Source: Irpex lacteus (taxonomy: Eukaryota > Basidiomycota > Agaricomycetes > Polyporales > Irpicaceae). Taken from it: a stretch of DNA of 64,000 bases. Below are positions 58,362-64,000 of the stretch, piece after piece. Below the pieces are notes generated by a model that saw nothing but the letters and a program-made list of their open reading frames with translations, was not told the origin of the DNA and did no database searches. The translations under genes were made by a program, and so were the position numbers. The stretch is taken from contig MQVO02000006.1 of NCBI GenBank assembly GCA_001986395.2, positions 1,240,001 through 1,304,000 on the forward strand. The letters are read 5' to 3'. How positions within the stretch are numbered: position 1 is the first letter of the stretch; each line of letters starts with the position of its first letter.

Positions 58362-60613
58362 TTACGAGGATTCTGGATCTTCAACGTCGAGGCCAGCCTC
58401 CTCATCTTCCTCCTCAGCCGTGAAGGTGGTAAGAGGAACCGAATAGAGACGGATAACAGGCTAAAGGGTAACGCGCGTTAGCACCAGCTCCCACAAGATC
58501 GACATGAGATCCTGGATATGTATGACAGCTTGCCCTAGGCCTTCAAAGGGGGCGGTGCCGCGGCATGACTACCGTGCCAGCCCAGAGAGAAGGGCGATAG
58601 GAAAGAGGACACACTACCCAGAGAAAGTCCGGCTTTGACAGTCGCCATCAAACATATCATGGCACATCAAACGAAGCAGCGAAAGCCAATGCAGTTGGGA
58701 ACGAAAGACTGGAAGATAGACTCACCTTGTTAGGATCCTTTACCAACACGTACTTCCCTTCCGGCTGTTTCATGAGCAGATCCGTAACAGTGCGAACGAT
58801 CCCCCAACCATTCGCCAACGAGATGTTCAGTTGAGCAGCGAAATCCGTGGGTCGGACGGAGGTCGTGCTCAAGATTACGTGGCGAGTGTTATCACGTGGG
58901 TTGGCACGAGAGATGTATCTGCGAGACTCGAATTTAGCATTTTAGGGTACGATGGCATTGTACAGTTACTCACCCAATTTTCATGAGATCGGCGCCAGCG
59001 AGAATACTCTGCACAGTCCACTTTGCGAGCTTGGAGCTGTTGTTCTTCATTTCCGTAGCTACAACCGCACCACGCTGCGTGTCAAGTTTGGTGCGCCAAT
59101 CTGGTGCACCGCCAGCACCAGGAGCACGAGGATCAAACTCATTCAAGGCCCGGATGGTGACCAAGCCTTGACCAAGGCGAGGGTTACCCTGTCCTGCGGA
59201 GTAGCAGTCGACTTCCGTTCGTACACAAATCTTCAAGTCTTCATCCTCAGTGACACCAAGATCGAAGACTCGGTATCGGTATCCACACGACGCCAAGGGC
59301 TCAGTCTCATCCGGGCCGTAGAACGGATTAGGCTTCGCAAGGTCAACGGCAGGAGGTGGAGGGTTTTCGATGACAGTCTGGAAGCCGAAGTTTTGGTTGA
59401 TATAAGTGGCCTCCAAAGACAGAGACGTTGCAGAGTTGATAGAGAGCGTCTCCGGAACAGCTGCCTTTTCATTGGGGTTGTTGGGATTCGGTGGTGTAGG
59501 ATCTTGCGGAGGATCGGCAGCATTCTCATTGACGGTTACAGTGTCGAAAGGACCACCGTCGCGCTTGTCGAAGAAGAGTTTGTTACCCTCACGAACAATA
59601 ACGATGTCCCACGGGTACACGGATCGCGGTGCACACATAAGACCGCTGAGAATCACATCGGTGATGTAGACAGTTGCAGTATCCTTGGCTGCGAGCTGAT
59701 ATAAAATAAGTACCCTCGACGAGCAAAGATTGGCACTTCTTCACATACCTCCTGCATAACGGGGTCATCAGACGTAGTCGTGTTGTATTTGATACGATCC
59801 ACTAGTTGCAAGGGCTTCTCCGCCTTCGTGATAATACGATCGTACGTTTTATCGTAAGCGAAGAGCCGTCCGTACGATTCACTGTTGGTGAGGTGTGGTG
59901 AGATCCCAGACGACATGTTAAAACTACTATAACTCACATATCTTCAGGATCGTCCACCTCAAGACGCAACTTGGCCAATCTGTGGAACTCGATTTCCTCG
60001 AGCATTTGCCATTCCGACGAAATTGCAACGGAGGCCTCACGGGTACGGTTGTTCTAAAAGCGAAATTAGGAAATAGCAACATACAAGCATAATTTACTAG
60101 GATATGTACCTTCTCCCAGTCCCTCCAACCTCTCCTGGCGCCCCGTTGTCCACCACCGCCTCTGCCGGGAGTGAATCCACCGCGCCCGCCTCGTTGAGCT
60201 CCTCCTCGCCCAAAGCCGGAGGTACCACGAGTAGAGCCTCTACCTCTTGCAGAAGCCCCACCACGGCGCACAGCTGTAGCCTTGCTGTCCACAAGGGAGA
60301 AACTTGATTCGTCCTCTGCGTGGAAGTAGGCAAATGCACTCGCGGTGCCGCTACCAAACGCTGGCTGGCCGTCGCGCCTTCCGCGGCCTGCTGCTCCTCC
60401 ACGAGTACTCTGAGATGGAGCTGGGCCAGGTCCAGCACCGCGAGCATCACCTGAAATGTCGTTCCAATCCGCGAACCGTCCGAGCTTGTCAGATTTAGAG
60501 TACGGAGCGTAGGGGATGTCCTTGAACTTGAATTGTTCGGGTAAGTTTGAAGATGATGGTCCCCAACCACCATCCGGGTTATCGTGAATCGCTGGTAGCG
60601 AGAAAGAAGCCAT
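58362..60613 (-). CDS. eIF3d: Translation initiation factor eIF3 subunit D
   Basis: Exons (minus): 60613-60110, 60053-59938, 59881-59749, 59695-58974, 58918-58726, 58460-58362; 588 aa. eIF3d sits in the eIF3 complex on the 40S ribosome and, in other organisms, binds the mRNA cap during specialised initiation. The N-terminal WGPSS and FKFKDIPYAPYSKSDKLG are family hallmarks, followed by an RGG-rich disordered stretch (RGGASARGRGSTRG). The conserved core includes ESYGRLFAYDKTYDR, DVILSGLMCAPRSVYPWDIV, RTEVDCY, ILAGADLMKIGYISRAN and QLNISLANGWGIVRTVTDL. The acidic end EEEDEEAGLDVEDPESS is also typical. The last intron is 265 nt, against about 50-60 nt for the others. It shares a 140-bp divergent promoter with IST3. 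Confidence 0.97.
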
Positions 60614-60753
60614 CCTTATAGCCTGGGATGGAAGATGAAGAGCAAGAGCTTGCGATCTAAAAATTAGCTCTTGCCTAAAGAGGCGATCAATAATCGTGCT
60701 ACGGGCGTCTGTGCATCACTCTCTATTCAACTTCGACGTTCTTGTCCAGGACC
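60614..60753. promoter_or_regulatory. Bidirectional promoter, eIF3d / IST3
   Basis: Only 140 bp separate the two divergent start codons, so both promoters and leaders overlap here. The interval has no evident TATA box. Head-to-head pairing of two housekeeping genes (translation and splicing) fits co-expression. Confidence 0.6.
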
Positions 60754-61935
60754 ATGAAGTAAGGTGCCCTACCACATTATCCGGCCAATAGCTCGACCAC
60801 TTACAAATGCTGTAGCGTCGTGCGCGAAATTAACAAGATAAATGAGCGAGAGCTGGACTTGGGGATAAGTGGCTCGTGGCATGACGATTATAAAGGTATG
60901 CTTGTACCCCACACCGTGAGCCCTTCACTGACGCAACATTGCTCAGATTCTGCGTACATATTCATTGGAGGCTTGCATAATGAACTGACTGAAGGCGACG
61001 TAATAACCATATTCTCTCAGTGAGTTGCATGCTGCCACATTACCAACGTTATTGTTGTTGACTATACGTCATTAGGTATGGTGAAGTTATGGACGTAAAC
61101 CTTCCTCGAGACAAGGAAACAGGGAAGACTAAGGGGTTTGGTTTTCTGATGTATGAAGACCAACGCTCGACAATACTTGCGGTCGACAATCTGAACGGTG
61201 CCAAGGTCCTGGAACGTACACTACGGGTTGACCATGTTAAGAATTACAAGCAGCCAAAGGTCAAAGTCGGAGACGGAGAGCTCGCAGAGAGAGAGGAGCA
61301 GAGCTTGAACGCGAAACCAGAGCTGATAAACGGTACGTGCCTCCTTTGTCCTGTGGTGCCACCTGTGCTGAAGTAGTCTACCAGACGATGATGCAGGGTC
61401 CGATTCTTCTGAGTCAGACTATGCCGATATCGATCCAGAAGACCCCATGCGAGACTATTTGATAGCGCAACGGAAGGAACAGAAAGCTCTCAAGAAGTCC
61501 AAACGCAAAGGGAAGAGTAAACACAAGGACGAAACCCCTGAAGAGCGACGTGCACGCAAGGAGCGGAAGCGAGAGAAGAAATTAAAGAAGCAGGGGAAGA
61601 AGTCAGAAGCAATGAGAGGAGTGGAAGATCTGCTTAACGAATTAGAAAGCATGGGGCGCAGCCGACCAGCTCACCGTCGGACACCATCGCCGGACTCTAG
61701 AAGACGATCTAGGAGTCCTGTTCGTTCTCGCTATAGAGATGATGAAGACCGTCGAAGGTCACCATACTCACCGCCGAGGCGACGGTACTCGCCCTCACCA
61801 GCCAGAGATAATTATAGGTCGAGATCTCGGACTCCACCTGCGGGTTCCAGACGGCAGCCTCCTCACGAGCGGACACCTCCGGCTCGGAGGCGAGACGACG
61901 AAGATGACCGTACTCCACCAGCCAGGAGACGATGA
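60754..61935 (+). CDS. IST3: IST3/RBMX2-type spliceosomal RRM protein
   Basis: Exons: 60754-60758, 60816-60895, 60947-61019, 61076-61332, 61385-61935; 321 aa. The first coding exon is only ATGAA; joining it gives [19 protein letters not shown], the family's conserved start. IST3 (Snu17) belongs to the RES complex of U2 snRNP/Bact spliceosomes and aids splicing and nuclear retention of pre-mRNA. One RRM spans about 36-112 with RNP2 AYIFIGGL and RNP1 KGFGFLMY, followed by [12 protein letters not shown]. The acidic [17 protein letters not shown], a Lys/Arg-rich coil ([13 protein letters not shown]) and an RS/RD tail with [11 protein letters not shown] and TPPARRR repeats complete it. The tail is longer than in yeast and SR-like. 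It converges with GatB, 76 bp between stops. Confidence 0.93.
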
Positions 61936-62011
61936 CAAGCAGGCTTGGTACGAGGACCATGTTCGGGTATATACTCTTCTGTTACATTACGAATAACGGA
62001 ACATGACTAGA

Positions 62012-64000
62012 CTACCGTAATATACTCAGCAACATCGCTCTGGCTGCCTCAGGATTTGCCCTTCCCCTGCTCGCCTTCATGACATATCCCAAAATCCTAT
62101 TAAGTGTCCTTTCATTCCCATCTCTCACTTTCTGAGCTTCTTGTGGCAATGCTTGGATTGCTTCGTTGCACCATTTCTTGAGAGACTCATCGTTTTCACC
62201 AGTTGCCAGCAGGGATAGTTCCTGCGCAAGCTCACTCGGCATAGTAGGAACTCTATGCTCGAGGATATGCCGCAGTATGAGTTTGCCGGAGGTCCCTGAC
62301 AGTTGCGCAGTATGAGTACGGGTCATGGGATGATATCGTGAACTTACCTGTTATACGCTTGCTTTGTACTAGGTCGATGAGCTCGCCCATCTGTGCTGTG
62401 GTCATAGGATTCTGTGTGAACGTTTCCTGACGATGTGCCAGCTGCCCGAGAAGTTCATGTGTAATCCTAAGCTCTCGTGAGTCGTAAGTACCACAAGAAG
62501 TAAAACGGAAACATTACCAATTTACTACAACCTTCGGGTCTCTGCCTTGCGCGACAGTGTCAAAGTATGCGACTGCGCCATGGCCAAGTGCACCGTCGTA
62601 TCCGACTTCTCTACCCGAATCGATCGTCATGAGTACTTCACTGTCTCGCTGAGTTAGTCCCAATTTCAGAAGTCGGGCTTGAGTGGCAACGGGCAAATCA
62701 GGCATCTGCGACCTGATTTTTGAGACGTAATCCTGTAACATGGTCAGAGATCAACTGGAACCGGCCTCCCTCTGAACTCACATCTTTCAGTAAAAGCGGA
62801 GGAAGGTTTGGATCTGGCATATATCTGTAGTCTGGAGCATCTTCTTTACTTCGCAATGAGTATGTTTCGGCTCTGTCTTCGTCAAACCCTCGAGTCTCCT
62901 GGGCTACCTTCGCGCCGCTTTCCAGAACCTGAATCTGACGCAGAACCTCAGAAGCTGCGACACACATTAGCAAAGCGAAAAATAATTCAACAAGAGTCTC
63001 TACCCACTTATTGCGACAGTCATACCCTTGATGGTATTCAAATTTTTAATTTCGCACCGAGTTCCAAACTGATCTGGCTTGCTAAGCTCGTGAACAGAGA
63101 CATTCACATCGCAACGGAGTGAGCCCTGTAATCAATGTTAGTTGACATGTATAATACGGACCAGAGTTCTTACCTGTTCCATGTTCCCGTCGCTTGACCC
63201 TACTGAGCGTAGGAGGCTTTGCAAAGTTCTAACATATTCAGCAGCCTCTTCGGGAGATCTCATGTCAGGTTCTGAAACAATCTCCATGAGCCCTGTGCCT
63301 GCTCTGTTGAGGTCGATATATGTCATAGACTCGCGAGCCTCCGACGTGGATTTGCCCGTATCCTATGGGGATGATTAGACGTGTACAAAATATCGCATAA
63401 TATACCTACTTGTTCCAGCTGGATCTGCTTTATGCGAACTTCAACGGCCGACTTTGGAAGCCGCAATGTGCCATCGGTGGCAAAGGGAGCTAAAGATCGA
63501 GGGTTGATTGGTGTAAAGGAAAACATAGAGACGAGTAACACAGCATACCATAGTGCTGCGTGATCTGGTATCCTGACGGCAGGTCCGGGTAGAAGTAGTG
63601 TTTCCGGTCGAACGTGGACCGTCCTTGGACAGTTGCCTCAAGGGCCAATGCCGTTCGAACACCGAGTTCAACACATTTCGGGTTCAATCTCTAAGCAACA
63701 AGGTCAGTTGCAATAACGGCAGAAGTACGAGCTATTATCGGAACTGACTGGAAGGGTTCCAGGAAATGCTGCGTCATAAGGAGACACCCGCGTGTTAGGC
63801 TCTTGGTTCAACGTGGAAGTCCACGTACCTAGTAGTATTTTCGTCATAAAAATAGTGTGCAAATATAATCAGAGCATGCTGAAGCAACTCACTGGAGAAC
63901 AGTTTCTCTCGCGACTTGATTTGAGCATGAACCTCAATGCCTACAACGACAGCCCATCCAGGCCATCTTTTGTCAGGAATTGGTGCTCTGAGTTGATGCA
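62012..64000 (-). CDS. PET112: Mitochondrial glutamyl-tRNA(Gln) amidotransferase subunit B, 5' partial
   Basis: Exons (minus): from the right edge 64000-63893, then 63828-63749, 63690-63549, 63489-63410, 63362-63174, 63125-63008, 62954-62782, 62732-62518, 62466-62348, 62295-62012; all phases agree. The start lies beyond the window. GatB with GatA and GatF/GatC converts mischarged Glu-tRNA(Gln) to Gln-tRNA(Gln) in mitochondria. Family blocks: [16 protein letters not shown], the [16 protein letters not shown] region, [70 protein letters not shown], and a C-terminal YqeY-like helical domain ([12 protein letters not shown] ... [17 protein letters not shown]) that contacts tRNA. Ten visible exons with 47-66-nt introns; nothing is broken. 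The mitochondrial targeting peptide must be upstream of the edge. Confidence 0.97.

Noticed and set aside
1..64000. CRISPR arrays, bacterial operons, ribosome-binding sites
   Set aside because: The window is eukaryotic nuclear DNA with spliceosomal introns; no regularly spaced direct repeats were seen.

Overview
The window is fungal nuclear DNA, most likely from a mushroom-forming basidiomycete (Agaricomycetes). Real genes are broken by many short GT-AG introns, mostly 48-100 nt with donors such as GTGAGT, GTAAGT or GTACGT. The gene families are basidiomycete-typical: a chromodomain Ty3/gypsy element, a CYP with FGGGGRSCIG, an ING/PHD protein, a TRP-like channel and a GATA factor with a basidiomycete-type finger. 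Exon models were built by hand. I accepted a model only when splice sites, reading phase and family motifs agreed.

Layout. 1-6514: the 3' part of a Ty3/gypsy retrotransposon (RT, RNase H, integrase, chromodomain), a second 746-codon ORF overlapping the pol stop as ATGA, and a 3' LTR with 7-bp inverted ends. 6515-10300: an intron-containing DDE transposase gene with subterminal repeats. 10855-13377 (-): a complete 14-exon cytochrome P450. 14112-15536 (-), 21756-23208 (+) and 23434-24828 (+): three paralogous DXO/RAI1-family decapping nucleases with all visible catalytic motifs. They flank a lysophosphatidate acyltransferase (16273-17549, -) and a NOL11-like nucleolar protein (17992-20926, +) that carries an apparent frameshift. 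25420-26157: an orphan Cys-motif protein with a C-terminal membrane segment. 26489-29085: a CNH/propeller-like protein. 29291-32598 (-): a TRP-like channel. 36201-38671: an ING-family chromatin reader with unusually long introns. 44989-46601: a GATA transcription factor, followed by a candidate small cysteine-rich secreted peptide (47214-47498). 55332-56750: a DSC2/UBAC2-like rhomboid pseudoprotease with a CUE domain. 58362-60613 (-): eIF3d, divergent from IST3 (60754-61935, +), which converges on mitochondrial GatB (62012 to beyond 64000, -).

The genes do not form one pathway. The right edge is housekeeping (translation initiation, spliceosome, mitochondrial tRNA amidation). The left 10 kb is transposon-derived. 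The middle holds an RNA-surveillance family expansion. Two long stretches without recognisable genes (about 38.7-45.0 kb and 47.5-54.3 kb) stand out in an otherwise gene-dense window. The most unusual signals are the retrotransposon's extra ORF, the triple DXO/RAI1 set, an 8-copy GGGGCACG inverted-motif cluster at 57240-58075, and the Cys-rich peptide candidate.
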